Assembly: GCA_963737285.1 (NCBI GenBank)
Contig: CAVTRT010000003.1
Location: 4,278,001-4,342,000 of the forward strand
From: Trebonia sp963737285
Lineage (GTDB): Bacteria; Actinomycetota; Actinomycetes; Streptosporangiales; Streptosporangiaceae
Direction of reading: 5' to 3'
Length of the DNA: 64,000 nucleotides
Position 1 is the first letter of the stretch. Every line of letters starts with the position of its first letter. The translations under genes and the position numbers were made by a program. Of the stretch, positions 26,409 to 34,927 are shown piece after piece. The notes under the pieces are model-generated. The model searched no databases, was not told where the DNA came from, and saw nothing but the letters and a program-made list of their open reading frames with translations.

Positions 26409-27638
26409 ATGCCGGAAGCCGTCATCGTTGCCACCGCTCGCTCCCCCATCGGCCGGGCGTTCAAGGGATCGCTCATATCGAGCCGGCCAGACGACCTGGC
26501 CGCGGCGATGGTGGCGGCAGCGCTCGCCAAGGTCCCCGCACTCGACCCGGCCGACATCGATGACCTTATCCTCGGCTGCGGCTTGCCCGGCGGTGAGCAG
26601 GGCTTCAACATGGCCCGGGTGGTAGCCGTGCTGCTCGGCTACGACAATGTCCCTGGCACTACCGTCAACCGGTACTGCTCGTCGTCGCTCCAGACGACCC
26701 GGATGGCCTTCCACGCGATCAAGGCCGGTGAGGGCGATGTCTTCATCTCGGCCGGCGTGGAATGCGTGTCCCGCACCGTGAATGGCACGAGCGACCCCCG
26801 TGAGGCGGTCAATCCGCTCTTCGCCGCCGCGGCGGGGCGCACGGCGGCCACTGCGGCTGACACCGCGGCTGACACCGCGCCGTCCTGGCATGACCCGCGC
26901 GAGGACGGCGAGCTTCCCGACGTTTACATCGCGATGGGCCAGACGGCGGAGAACGTGGCGGCGCTGCGTGGCGTCACCCGCGCCGAGCAGGATGCCTTCG
27001 GGGTCCGCTCGCAGAACCTCGCGGAGAAAGCCTTGGCCAACGGCTTCTGGCAGCGGGACATCACGCCCGTCACGCTCCCGGACGGCACCGTTGTGTCCGC
27101 CGACGACGGGCCGCGGCCGCATGTGACGCTTGAGAAGGTCTCGGCGCTGAAGCCGGTGTTCCGCGAGAACGGGACCGTGACGGCGGGCAATTGCTGCCCG
27201 CTGAACGACGGGGCGGCGGCGGTCGTGATCATGAGCGACGCCAAGGCGGCGGAGCTCGGCCTCACGCCGCTGGCCAGGATCGTGTCTACCGGGGTCAGTG
27301 GCCTGTCGCCAGAGATCATGGGGCTCGGCCCCGTTGAGGCGTCGCGGCAGGCACTGCGCCGGGCCGGGATGTCCATCTCCGACGTGGACCTGGTGGAGAT
27401 CAACGAGGCGTTCGCCGCCCAGGTCATCCCCTCTTACACCGACCTCGGCGTCGACCTGGACCGGCTGAACGTGAACGGCGGGGCGATCGCGGTCGGGCAC
27501 CCGTTCGGGATGACCGGGGCCCGCATCACCTCCACTTTGGTCAACAGCCTGGCCTTCCACGACAAGTCGATCGGGCTGGAGACGATGTGCGTGGGCGGCG
27601 GCCAGGGCATGGCGCTGATCATCGAGCGACTGAGCTAG
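26409..27638 (+). CDS. Acetyl-CoA C-acetyltransferase / 3-ketoacyl-CoA thiolase
   Basis: The 409-residue thiolase either condenses acetyl-CoA units or cleaves 3-ketoacyl-CoA. The nucleophile Cys lies in NRYCSSSLQ (about residue 90). The His is in VNGGAIAVGHPFGMTGAR (about 363) and the second Cys in MCVGGGQG (about 393). AGGAG precedes the ATG by nine bases. The same neighbourhood in mycobacteria carries a fadA-type thiolase beside cbs/metB/greA, so it is a conserved neighbour. The exact substrate is uncertain. Confidence 0.92.
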   Translation: MPEAVIVATARSPIGRAFKGSLISSRPDDLAAAMVAAALAKVPALDPADIDDLILGCGLPGGEQGFNMARVVAVLLGYDNVPGTTVNRYCSSSLQTTRMAFHAIKAGEGDVFISAGVECVSRTVNGTSDPREAVNPLFAAAAGRTAATAADTAADTAPSWHDPREDGELPDVYIAMGQTAENVAALRGVTRAEQDAFGVRSQNLAEKALANGFWQRDITPVTLPDGTVVSADDGPRPHVTLEKVSALKPVFRENGTVTAGNCCPLNDGAAAVVIMSDAKAAELGLTPLARIVSTGVSGLSPEIMGLGPVEASRQALRRAGMSISDVDLVEINEAFAAQVIPSYTDLGVDLDRLNVNGGAIAVGHPFGMTGARITSTLVNSLAFHDKSIGLETMCVGGGQGMALIIERLS

Positions 27639-27795
27639 CGCGGCAGCGCTTCGCGCCACCCGAAGGCCACGCTCACCCTGCCGGTTAGTAACGCCTGGCC
27701 GAACTAGACATAACAGGATGGTTGCATCCTGGGGGTTGCCAGGCGACCTCGCATGGTGCAGTCTCAAGGGAAAGCGGCTTCCCCTGGAGGTGCTA

Positions 27796-28029
27796 ATGTC
27801 GCTGACGCACTCGCCTGACATGCACAAGAGCCTCATCGCGCGCATCCCGTTCCAGACGGGGCGCGAGTTGGCTGAATGGTTCGTCCACCTGGAGTCCGGC
27901 CCGCCGTTCCTGCGCCGGGAAGAGCGGGTCAACTGGCTCGCTGACGAGCACGGGATCTGTGACCGCTATGCGGCCGCGATCGTCCACGAGTACGAGATCC
28001 GTCGCCGCTTGCGCCTGTTCGGCGGGTAG
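27796..28029 (+). CDS. DUF4287-like small protein
   Basis: The 77-residue protein includes TGRELAEWFVHLE, REERVNWLADEHGI and AAIVHEYEIRRR, matching the DUF4287 pattern of short helices built around a conserved Trp. I used the ATG at 27796, which has TGGAGGTG seven bases upstream; the frame extends to 27718 without a good site. Function unknown. Confidence 0.72.
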   Translation: MSLTHSPDMHKSLIARIPFQTGRELAEWFVHLESGPPFLRREERVNWLADEHGICDRYAAAIVHEYEIRRRLRLFGG

Positions 28030-28147
28030 CGACTGCCCTGCCGGATACCGGGACGACAATTTGCGGAGTCCCACGGCGCCTAACGCCCAGCCCCGCCGAT
28101 CCGTGCAAATGCAATTGCTATCGACCAGTGCAGCTGCAAATGCGGAA

Positions 28148-28222
28148 TACCCCCGGTCGGACTCGAACCGACACTGGGGACCCTTTTAGGGGGTCGGCCT
28201 CTTCCCTTTGGGCTACGGGGGC
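28148..28222 (-). tRNA. tRNA-like gene, atypical; anticodon reads UAA with C at position 33
   Basis: The minus strand folds into a cloverleaf. There is a 7-bp acceptor (GCCCCCG with CGGGGGU, ending in a G-U pair), a D arm GCC/GGC, and an anticodon stem GACCC/GGGUC closing the 7-base loop CCUAAAA. A short variable region and T arm GUCGG-UUCGAGU-CCGAC follow. The anticodon position reads UAA, which would decode UUA (Leu). However, leucine tRNAs have a long variable arm and nearly all tRNAs have U33. A consensus error, a pseudogene, or an unusual tRNA are all possible. No CCA is encoded. Confidence 0.7.
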
Positions 28223-28276
28223 ACACTAAGAGTACTCCGAAATCCCGATTTACCCGGCAAAGAGAATTCAGACTGG

Positions 28277-29101
28277 CTATGGCTGAGACCCGGCGAACTC
28301 GCGGGCACGAACAAGGACAGAATCGGCCATTTCCGGCGTAACGCGACCAGTGAAGGTGTTCTGCTGGCTTGGGTGATAGCAGCCGAGCAGCAGCAACGGC
28401 TCTGCGGCGATGGAGGGCGCCGTGAGCACGGCCTCAGCGCCGTGGGCAAACGCGGGACGGGGACGCGGCACCTGCCAGCCGGCGGCTGCCAGCGGCGCCC
28501 ACAGGGCCCGCCAGGCAAATCCGCCCAGGCAGATGATCACCCGGAGCGCTCCCGCGACCTGCGCGAGCTCGGCGGCAAGCCACGGAGCACAGTGGTCGCG
28601 CTCGGCTGGGGTCGGCTTGTTATCCGGTGGGGCGCAGCGGACCGCCGCGGCCATTCGGGTCCCGATCAGCTGCTGGCCGTCCCCCGCGCGGACGCTTGTC
28701 GGCAGCGCGGCCAGTCCATGACGGTGCAGCGCCGCGAACAGGAAGTCGCCGCTGCGGTCCCCGGTGAAGATCCGGCCGGTCCGGTTCCCCCCGTGCGCGG
28801 CCGGGGCCAGGCCGACGATGAGGATCCGCGGCGCCGGATCGCCCCAGCCGGGTATGGGCCGCCCCCAGTAGCGCTCGCTGGAGAAGGACTTGCGGCGCGT
28901 GACGGCGACGTCCTCGCGCCACTGCACGAGGCGCGGGCAGGCCCGGCAGACGGACTGCCGGGCGGTGAGCTCAGCGAGGCTTCCCGCGCTAGCGGCCAGG
29001 GCTGCGACGTCGCCGCCATCATGCGCCACTGGAGTTTGCGGCCCGGCGGGATCACCCGGCCATCCCGTCCCCGGCGCCACGCGCGCCTCGCCCGCACTCA
29101 C
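28277..29101 (-). CDS. Type-5 uracil-DNA glycosylase (UdgB), Fe-S cluster
   Basis: The enzyme removes uracil and other deaminated bases from DNA. The 274-residue protein has the family motif GLAPAAHGGNRTGR at the active site and GCYHPSQQNTFTGR near the C-terminus. Cys residues in SVCRACPRL, AVRCAPP and the following helix fit a 4Fe-4S cluster. The start GTG overlaps the ppx stop (GTGA), so translation is coupled to ppx. The last gene of the eno-ftsB-DUF501-ppx run. Confidence 0.9.
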   Translation of the reverse strand: MSAGEARVAPGTGWPGDPAGPQTPVAHDGGDVAALAASAGSLAELTARQSVCRACPRLVQWREDVAVTRRKSFSSERYWGRPIPGWGDPAPRILIVGLAPAAHGGNRTGRIFTGDRSGDFLFAALHRHGLAALPTSVRAGDGQQLIGTRMAAAVRCAPPDNKPTPAERDHCAPWLAAELAQVAGALRVIICLGGFAWRALWAPLAAAGWQVPRPRPAFAHGAEAVLTAPSIAAEPLLLLGCYHPSQQNTFTGRVTPEMADSVLVRAREFAGSQP

Positions 29102-30057
29102 GTGGCCACGGACCAGGCGATGCCATCCAGGATGTCATGCTCGCTAACCAGCACCTCGGCAAAGCCGTACTTCGCCATGATCCGGTCGAGAATCAGTGCG
29201 CCGGCGCCGATCACGTCCACCCGGCCGGGGTGCATGCCCCCGATCTCCGCCCGCTGCGCCCGCGTCTGCCCGAGCAACTGCAGGCAGATCTCGTGCACCC
29301 GGGCGGCGCTGACCCGGCAGTGGTGGATGCGGCGTGAGTCGTACTCCGCCAGCCCGAGCGCGATGGCCGCGACGGTCGTCACCGATCCGGCGAGCCCCAC
29401 CAGCGTCCTGGACTGCACCGGCGGCTCCCCCGCACCGAAGACGCCGCGTGCCGCGTCGTCAAGGGCCGCGTCAATGTCAGCGGTCGCGGCCGCTACTTGC
29501 TCCCGTGTCGGCGGGTCCCCGTGCAGGTGCCGCTCCGTCATCCGGACGCACCCGATGTTGACCGACCGCTCGCCCCGTACTCCCGAGGCGTCGCCGAGCA
29601 CGAACTCCGTGGAGCCGCCGCCGATGTCGGTAACCAGGTAAGGCGCGTACGCTCCGCCGAGTTCCGCGGTGGCCCCGATAAAGGAAAGCCGCGCCTCCTC
29701 CTGACCCGTCACCACCTCCGGAGCAATGCCGAGCACTTCCATGACCTGGCTGGTGAACTCGCGAGAGTTCTGCGCGTCCCGGGTGGCGCTCGTCGCCACC
29801 ATCCGCACGGCCCGCGTTCGCACGGCCTCGGGCGCCAGCCGGCCAACCATGTCGGCATATTCGCCCAGCGCGCCCATCGTTCGGTCCAAGGCGGCCGGCG
29901 CGAGACGACCCGTCCGGTCCACACCCTCGCCGAGCCGCACTATCCGCATTTCCCTGGCTAGGTCAGTGAGGCTGGATCGCCGCGTGTCAATGTCACAGAT
30001 AAGGAGGCGGATCGAGTTCGTCCCGCAATCAATGGCAGCCACCCTGCGCGTAGTCAC
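29098..30057 (-). CDS. ppx: Exopolyphosphatase / Ppx-GppA family phosphatase
   Basis: The 319-residue protein belongs to the actin-like ASKHA fold. AAIDCGTNSIRLLICD is the first phosphate loop; TDIGGGSTEFVLG the second; GLAGSVTTVAA the third. It would release phosphate from polyphosphate or from pppGpp; the short actinobacterial form lacks the large C-terminal domains. I used GTG 30057 because AGGAGG lies six bases upstream. It overlaps the DUF501 stop by four bases. Confidence 0.93.
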   Translation of the reverse strand: MTTRRVAAIDCGTNSIRLLICDIDTRRSSLTDLAREMRIVRLGEGVDRTGRLAPAALDRTMGALGEYADMVGRLAPEAVRTRAVRMVATSATRDAQNSREFTSQVMEVLGIAPEVVTGQEEARLSFIGATAELGGAYAPYLVTDIGGGSTEFVLGDASGVRGERSVNIGCVRMTERHLHGDPPTREQVAAATADIDAALDDAARGVFGAGEPPVQSRTLVGLAGSVTTVAAIALGLAEYDSRRIHHCRVSAARVHEICLQLLGQTRAQRAEIGGMHPGRVDVIGAGALILDRIMAKYGFAEVLVSEHDILDGIAWSVAT

Positions 30058-30590
30058 GGAGCCTCCTGCCTGTGCACGCAGGGTCCCCTGGACCACCACT
30101 GGCCGACGGCTTCGACGGCCTCGCGGCCGAACGGGTTCGCGCCTGGCACTGCGAGCTCGTGCGCTACTAGGGCGTGCAGGCACTTGACCCGCTCGGGCAT
30201 GCCGCCAGCGCTTTGCGTGCCTGCTGGAAGGCGCTCAAGTCCGGCCTCGTCGGCGGCGGCGTCCCGGCGGCTGAGGTAGTCCTGGTGCGCCCGCTCGTAG
30301 GCCGCGCTGGTCGCGTCGTCAGCCAGCCGCCCGGTCATCTCTCGCATCAGGCCGCTGGCCTCCAGGCCGCTGACGGCGGCGGTAGCCCGCGGGCAAGTCA
30401 GGTAGTACAGCGTCGGGAACGGGGTACCGTCGGGCAGCCTCGGCGCCGTCTCGACCACGTCCGGCAGCCCGCACGGGCACCGGTGCGCGACTGCCCGCAG
30501 GCCTCGCGGCTCGCGGCCCAGCTGGTCAGCGATGGCGGCCGCGTCACCCGGGGCTATTCGGCGAGCTGACGAGGGATCGTGGTCTGCCAT
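30054..30590 (-). CDS. DUF501 family protein
   Basis: The 178-residue protein has several conserved Cys (HRCPCGLPDV, LTCPRA, VKCLHALVAHELA) and the PFPTLYYLTCP segment of the DUF501 family. It is always found in actinobacteria beside ftsB and ppx. ATG at 30590 overlaps the ftsB stop (TGATG). The Cys pattern may suggest metal binding, but function is unknown. Confidence 0.85.
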   Translation of the reverse strand: MADHDPSSARRIAPGDAAAIADQLGREPRGLRAVAHRCPCGLPDVVETAPRLPDGTPFPTLYYLTCPRATAAVSGLEASGLMREMTGRLADDATSAAYERAHQDYLSRRDAAADEAGLERLPAGTQSAGGMPERVKCLHALVAHELAVPGANPFGREAVEAVGQWWSRGPCVHRQEAP

Positions 30591-31084
30591 CACCGTGGCG
30601 ACTCCTGGTCTGCCATCTGCACCGACCGCCATAGCTTGGCGTACCAGGGATCTACCGGCGGCTTGGCCGCCACGGCCGGTGACGGCGGCTGGTCGTTGAT
30701 GACCTCGTAACACTCCTCGTCGGGGAAGCACCAGTGCAGCACGGACTCGGCCCGCTGCTCGATATAGGTCGGCTGTCCCAACTGGCTGGCCTCTTGCTGG
30801 AGGGCGTTTACCTGCTCGGACATCGCCTGCCGCTGCGCGAGCAGCTGGTCGATCTGCTGTCGCTGCGCGATGTACTCACGCACCGGGTAGGCCAGGCTAA
30901 GCGCGATCGCGCAGATCACCACGGCAAGGACCGCCGCCCGGCCGGTCAGCCGGGTTGACCGCGCGGCGGCCGCGATCGCGGCCGCATGCCCCGCGGGGTT
31001 GGGGCCGGGGGATGTCGGGGTGCTGCTACCCCCGGGAAGCGAACCATCTCCCCGGGGGCTAGCCGCGTTGGGCTGCTGTGCCAC
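30590..31084 (-). CDS. FtsB-like septum formation initiator (DivIC)
   Basis: The 164-residue bitopic membrane protein has a disordered Pro/Ser-rich N-terminus, one membrane helix at about residues 50-68, then a coiled coil (EYIAQRQQIDQLLAQRQAMSEQ, read as a heptad region) and a Cys pair in CFPDEECY. It matches FtsB/DivIC, which forms a complex with FtsL and FtsQ at the division septum. GTG start lies two bases after the eno stop, giving a compact eno-ftsB-DUF501-ppx-udgB operon. Confidence 0.85.
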   Translation of the reverse strand: MAQQPNAASPRGDGSLPGGSSTPTSPGPNPAGHAAAIAAAARSTRLTGRAAVLAVVICAIALSLAYPVREYIAQRQQIDQLLAQRQAMSEQVNALQQEASQLGQPTYIEQRAESVLHWCFPDEECYEVINDQPPSPAVAAKPPVDPWYAKLWRSVQMADQESPR

Positions 31085-31086
31085 GA

Positions 31087-32370
31087 TCAGGAGGCGGAGA
31101 ACCTCGGGAACGCGGACGCGCCCGCGAAGACCGCGGCGTCACCGAGGTGCTCCTCGATGCGCAGCAACTGGTTGTACTTGGCGACCCGCTCACCGCGCGC
31201 CGGGGCACCGGTCTTGATCTGCCCCGCGTTGGTCGCCACCGCCAGGTCGGCGATGAACGTGTCGTCGGTCTCGCCAGAGCGGTGGCTGATCATGCACGCG
31301 AACCCGGCGCGCTGCGCGAGGCTGACCGCGTCCAGGGTCTCGGTGACCGTCCCGATCTGGTTGACCTTGACCAGCAGCGCGTTCGCTGACTTCTCCGTGA
31401 TCCCCCGGCGGAGCCGCTCAGGGTTGGTGACGAACAGGTCGTCGCCGACGACCTGCACCCGGCCGCCCACCTCGGCGGTGAGCGCCTGCCACCCGGCCCA
31501 GTCCTCCTCCGACAGCGGGTCCTCGATGGAGACCAGCGGGTAGGCGCCGACCCACTCGCCGTACGTCGCGCTCAGCTTCTCGGCGGACAGCTTCTTGCCT
31601 TCGAACTGGTAGCTGCCATCGGAGTAAAGCTCGGTCGCCGCCACGTCCAGGGCGAGGGCGATGTCCCGGCCCGGGGTGAAGCCCGCCTTGCCGATAGCCG
31701 TCACGATGAAGTCCAGGGCGGACCGGTTGCTGTCTAGGTCCGGCGCGAAGCCGCCCTCGTCGCCGACGCCAGTGGCCAGGCCCTGCTGCTTGAGCACGGA
31801 CTTGAGCGCGTGGTAGGTCTCAGCGCCCCAGCGCAGTGCCTCGGAATAGGTCGGCGCCCCGATCGGGGCGATCATGAACTCCTGGATGTCGACGTTGTTG
31901 TCGGCGTGCGCGCCGCCGTTCAGGATGTTCAGCATGGGAACGGGCAGCACGTGCGCGTTCGGCCCGCCGATGTAGCGGAACAACTGCAGCCCTGCCGAGT
32001 CCGCCGCCGCGCGGGCAACGGCCATGGAGACGCCGATGATCGCGTTGGCCCCGATCCGCGACTTGCCAGGCGTGCCGTCGAAGTCGATCAGGGCCTGGTC
32101 CACCAGCCGCTGGTCATCGGCCTCATGGCCGAGGATCGCGTCGAGGAACTCGTCGTCGCCGAGGGCGTCGACGGCCCGGGTTACCCCCTTGCCGCCGTAC
32201 TCGCTGCCCCCGTCACGAAGCTCCACGGCTTCGAACGCACCGGTTGACGCGCCACTGGGCACGCCCGCGCGGCCGTGGGAGCCGTCGTCGAGGACGACCT
32301 CCACCTCAAGAGTAGGGTTGCCCCGGGAGTCGAGGATCTGCCTTGCCTGCACCAACTCGATAGATGCCAC
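31087..32370 (-). CDS. eno: Enolase
   Basis: The glycolytic enzyme that interconverts 2-phosphoglycerate and phosphoenolpyruvate. The 427-residue protein has ILDSRGNPTLEVEV and SGASTGAFEAVELRDGG at the N-terminus. The catalytic region contains DEGGFAPDL, SIEDPLSEEDW, VKVNQIGTVTETL and SHRSGETDD. GTG start with AGGAGCC upstream. First gene of the operon that continues to ftsB. Confidence 0.97.
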   Translation of the reverse strand: MASIELVQARQILDSRGNPTLEVEVVLDDGSHGRAGVPSGASTGAFEAVELRDGGSEYGGKGVTRAVDALGDDEFLDAILGHEADDQRLVDQALIDFDGTPGKSRIGANAIIGVSMAVARAAADSAGLQLFRYIGGPNAHVLPVPMLNILNGGAHADNNVDIQEFMIAPIGAPTYSEALRWGAETYHALKSVLKQQGLATGVGDEGGFAPDLDSNRSALDFIVTAIGKAGFTPGRDIALALDVAATELYSDGSYQFEGKKLSAEKLSATYGEWVGAYPLVSIEDPLSEEDWAGWQALTAEVGGRVQVVGDDLFVTNPERLRRGITEKSANALLVKVNQIGTVTETLDAVSLAQRAGFACMISHRSGETDDTFIADLAVATNAGQIKTGAPARGERVAKYNQLLRIEEHLGDAAVFAGASAFPRFSAS

Positions 32371-32513
32371 GTCGTCGGCTCCTTATGTGAAAGCGCCTTA
32401 GGTTCGATACAGGAGCCTAATGGAGAGGTCGCCGTCGCCGCGCAGGGGCACGCCGACATGGGACAGGTGTTGCAGAACTCGGGTATCAAGCACGTATCAA
32501 GCGCTGTCCCGCC

Positions 32514-33080
32514 ATGTTCTTATCCCTCGTGAAGGTGACTCCCGTCGAGCGCGTAGCAGGCGCGCTGCTATTCCAGCCCACCCCGCACGTGGACGAGCGG
32601 GGCTTCTTCTCCCGCACCTTCGACGCCGAGGCCTTCCGCGGCGCGGGCCTCGACCCGGACGGCTTTGCGCAAGACAGCCTGTCCCGGTCTGTCCGGGGTG
32701 TCGTGCGTGGCATGCACTGCCGCCGGGGGGCCGGTGAGTCAAAGCTGGTCCGCTGCTCCTACGGTGCCGTCTTCGACGTGATCGTCGACCTTCGGCCGGA
32801 CTCACCCACGTTCCTCAGCCGGGAGACCTTCGAGCTCAGGGACACCGAGCAGACGTCGCTTTACATCCCGGCCGGCTGCGCCCACGGCTTCCAGGCCCTC
32901 ACCGGCCCGGCTGACGTGGCGTACCGCATTGACCGGCCGCACGACCCAGCAGAAGACGTCTCCATTGCCTTCGACGACCCGGAACTGGCCATCCCGTGGC
33001 CGCTGCCGGTGACCGTGATGTCCGGCCGTGATCGCTCGGCGGAGTCCCTGGCCTCCGCCCTGAAGCTGCTGTCCTCCTGA
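32514..33080 (+). CDS. dTDP-4-dehydrorhamnose 3,5-epimerase-like (RmlC/RfbC family)
   Basis: A cupin-fold epimerase acting on a nucleotide-sugar such as dTDP-4-keto-6-deoxyglucose. DERGFFSRTF, GVVRGMHCRR (with the catalytic His) and IPAGCAHGFQAL mark the family; the 188-residue length is normal. The usual RmlA, B and D genes are not next to it, so it may supply a deoxysugar for the EPS locus that begins here. Start choice between the ATG at 32514 and a nearby downstream GTG is uncertain. Confidence 0.82.
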   Translation: MFLSLVKVTPVERVAGALLFQPTPHVDERGFFSRTFDAEAFRGAGLDPDGFAQDSLSRSVRGVVRGMHCRRGAGESKLVRCSYGAVFDVIVDLRPDSPTFLSRETFELRDTEQTSLYIPAGCAHGFQALTGPADVAYRIDRPHDPAEDVSIAFDDPELAIPWPLPVTVMSGRDRSAESLASALKLLSS

Positions 33081-33093
33081 GGCTGCCGCCGCC

Positions 33094-33115
33094 GCGACCG
33101 GGGTACCTCGGTCGC
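33094..33115 (+). terminator. Hairpin after the rmlC-like gene
   Basis: GCGACCG and CGGTCGC arms flank an 8-base loop, 14 bases after the stop. No T-tract; a terminator role is inferred from position. Confidence 0.5.
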
Positions 33116-33151
33116 CCGGTGGGCAGGGTCCGTTTCAAGACCAACCTCACG

Positions 33152-33197
33152 AAGGGGGCCCGCTGGCGTACCCGAGCCCAACCGATCGGGCTCGCTG
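33152..33197 (+). repeat. Intergenic repeat, left copy beside the IS
   Basis: This 46-base sequence (starting AAGGGGGCCCGCTGGCG and containing CCCGA/TCGGG arms) is nearly identical to the copy at 34843-34890 on the other side of the IS, with one indel and one substitution. Removing the IS would place the copies 63 bases apart, so the element landed inside a tandem array. Confidence 0.85.
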
Positions 33198-33217
33198 GTG
33201 CTGGCGAGGTGCTTAAG

Positions 33218-34840
33218 CTTGCCGTTTAACCTGTAGGGCTTGGCTTGCGCCTGGGTTTTTTATGCTGTCTGGGGTGTTTTGGGCTGTTCTTGCCGACGGG
33301 ATGGCGCTGGGCCTTGTGCTTGTTGACGGAGCCTTGGGGACGGCCAGGGCCGGGTGCTGAGGGCTTCGCTGCCCTGGCCGGGGTGCCGACGATCGCGCGG
33401 GCGCAGCGGAATCCCGCGCGGACCCGGCCCGGGGTGACCGCGGCGGGCGGGAGCGGGGGCTGCCAGGGCAGGCGGGCGGCAGCCAGGGTGCGGGCCAGCC
33501 ACAGCTGGGCGTAGCAAGCGATGACGAGCCAGGTCCAGCGGTCGGCGGCGGCCGGGTCGCGCAGCAGCGGGCGGCTCCAGCCGAGCTGCTGGCGCAGGAA
33601 CCGGAACACGTGCTCCAGGTCGAACCTGCGGAAGTAGGCCTGCCACAGCACGGTGACCTCCTGCTCGCCGGCGGCCGGGTCCGACGCCCACAGCCACATC
33701 GCGCCCCAGCCCGGCCGGGGCGCGGCGGCGGCCACGTGGATGAGGGTGCCCTCGACGGCCGGCAGGTCGCCCTCGTGGCCCTGCCAGCCGCCGTCCCGGC
33801 GCAGCAGCTTCTGGTGCACCCGGTGCCAGGCGGCTACCTCCAGCAGGCCATGGCGCGCCGACTCCCCGGCCGTGGCGACGCACTGCCCGCCCCACGTCGA
33901 GGGGTCGGAGCAGCGCAGCGGCGGGCCGTGCCGCCGGCCCCGGCCAGCCGCGCCCCGCAGCCCCCGCGGCCGCGGGGGCGGGGGCGGGGGCGCCCGGTAG
34001 AACGCCCGGTTGGACCGGACCCGAACGACCAGCACCACCGGCAGGTCCGCCAGCAGCCACGCCAGCCGGGACGCGTTGTACCCGGAGTCCATGGCGATGA
34101 TCACCGGCGGGCCCCCCTGCCGCCAGTGCCCCGCCGCCGCCAGCCGGCCCATCACCTCGCGCAGCTGCGCGGCGGTCACCTCCGCCTCGTCGTCATCCGG
34201 GCCGATCCGGACCGCGTCCAGCGGCACCGCCCACGACGACCGGCCCGGCCCCAGCGCCGCCACGAACGAGTACGGCCACCCCGGCAGCACCGTCCCCGCG
34301 CTCGCGCCCCGGCCGCTCACGTGGCAGAACAGCCGCTCCGGGGACGCCTCCGCGTCCGGCCGCAGCCAGGAGCACACGTCCACCGCCAGCCGGACCCGCC
34401 CGTCCGGCCAGGACGGCAGCGGCAGCCCCGCCAGCAGCCACCGCACCCGCCCGAAGTCCACCCGTCCCGCGCTCAGCGCGTCGTACAGCGCGCCATGGCC
34501 CCGCCCGAACTCCGGCACCAGCGACAGCCGCGCCAGGTCCGTCACCCGCCCGCCCGCGCACAGCACCGCGTCAGCCAGGCCGAACAGCGCGTCCCGTCGC
34601 GACGTCAGGCACCGGTACAGCTCCTGCCGGAACCCCGCCAGCCGTCCGGCCGCCGCCAGCGATTGCGCGGGCACGCCAGGACATGAGAGCGTTGCATTCA
34701 CGGCCGTTTCCTCTCGCCGCTGCGGATGTGTCGCAACACCCAGCATGAGGGAAACGGCCGCACACGTACAGCAACCAGAACAAAAGACCGACTTTGACGG
34801 CTATGCCACGATATGACCCGAAAATAGGTTAAACGACAAG
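33218..34840 (-). mobile_element. Complete insertion sequence (1623 bp) with 15-bp ends and 5-bp target duplication
   Basis: Left end CTTGCCGTTTAACCT at 33218-33232 and the reverse complement of the right end CTTGTCGTTTAACCT at 34826-34840 match at 14 of 15 bases. The element is flanked by direct repeats TTAAG at 33213-33217 and 34841-34845. It carries one transposase gene on the minus strand, with intact DDE residues. Short identical target duplications and near-perfect ends suggest a recent insertion. Confidence 0.93.
33226..34701 (-). CDS. DDE transposase of the insertion sequence (IS4/IS701-like)
   Basis: The 491-residue transposase has the first Asp in VRLAVDVCSWLRPD, the second in VIIAMDSGYNASRLAW, and the Glu in FDLEHVFRFLRQQLGW followed by the YREK-like region. 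A Pro/Arg-rich spacer lies between the second Asp and the Glu, and the C-terminus is strongly basic (KHKAQRHPVGKN). I chose GTG 34701 (VNATLSCPG) because GAGGAAACG precedes it; the frame extends to 34746. The stop lies only eight bases inside the left end. Identity: DDE-superfamily transposase; assignment to a named IS family is by feature only. Confidence 0.88.
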   Translation of the reverse strand: MNATLSCPGVPAQSLAAAGRLAGFRQELYRCLTSRRDALFGLADAVLCAGGRVTDLARLSLVPEFGRGHGALYDALSAGRVDFGRVRWLLAGLPLPSWPDGRVRLAVDVCSWLRPDAEASPERLFCHVSGRGASAGTVLPGWPYSFVAALGPGRSSWAVPLDAVRIGPDDDEAEVTAAQLREVMGRLAAAGHWRQGGPPVIIAMDSGYNASRLAWLLADLPVVLVVRVRSNRAFYRAPPPPPPRPRGLRGAAGRGRRHGPPLRCSDPSTWGGQCVATAGESARHGLLEVAAWHRVHQKLLRRDGGWQGHEGDLPAVEGTLIHVAAAAPRPGWGAMWLWASDPAAGEQEVTVLWQAYFRRFDLEHVFRFLRQQLGWSRPLLRDPAAADRWTWLVIACYAQLWLARTLAAARLPWQPPLPPAAVTPGRVRAGFRCARAIVGTPARAAKPSAPGPGRPQGSVNKHKAQRHPVGKNSPKHPRQHKKPRRKPSPTG

Positions 34841-34842
34841 TT

Positions 34843-34890
34843 AAGGGGGCCCGCTGGCGTACCCGAGCCCCAACCGCTCGGGCTCGCTGG
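34843..34890 (+). repeat. Intergenic repeat, right copy beside the IS
   Basis: Right-hand partner of the repeat at 33152-33197. Its inner arms CCCGAGC and GCTCGGG form a perfect 7-bp hairpin. A third partial unit (CGCTGGCGTACCCGAGC) overlaps its end from 34885, confirming a tandem array. Confidence 0.8.
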
Positions 34891-34927
34891 CGTACCCGAG
34901 CTCCAACCGGGCGCGCCGTGCGGGGCA

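Noticed and set aside
28148..28222. tRNA-Sec with an eight-base-pair acceptor stem
   Set aside because: An eighth pair can be drawn, but the anticodon is not UCA, the variable arm is short, and no selA/selB genes are nearby.
33218..34840. Integrative element or genomic island with att sites at the tRNA
   Set aside because: The IS has its own ends and target duplication and lies 5 kb from the tRNA. No integrase or duplicated tRNA end was found.
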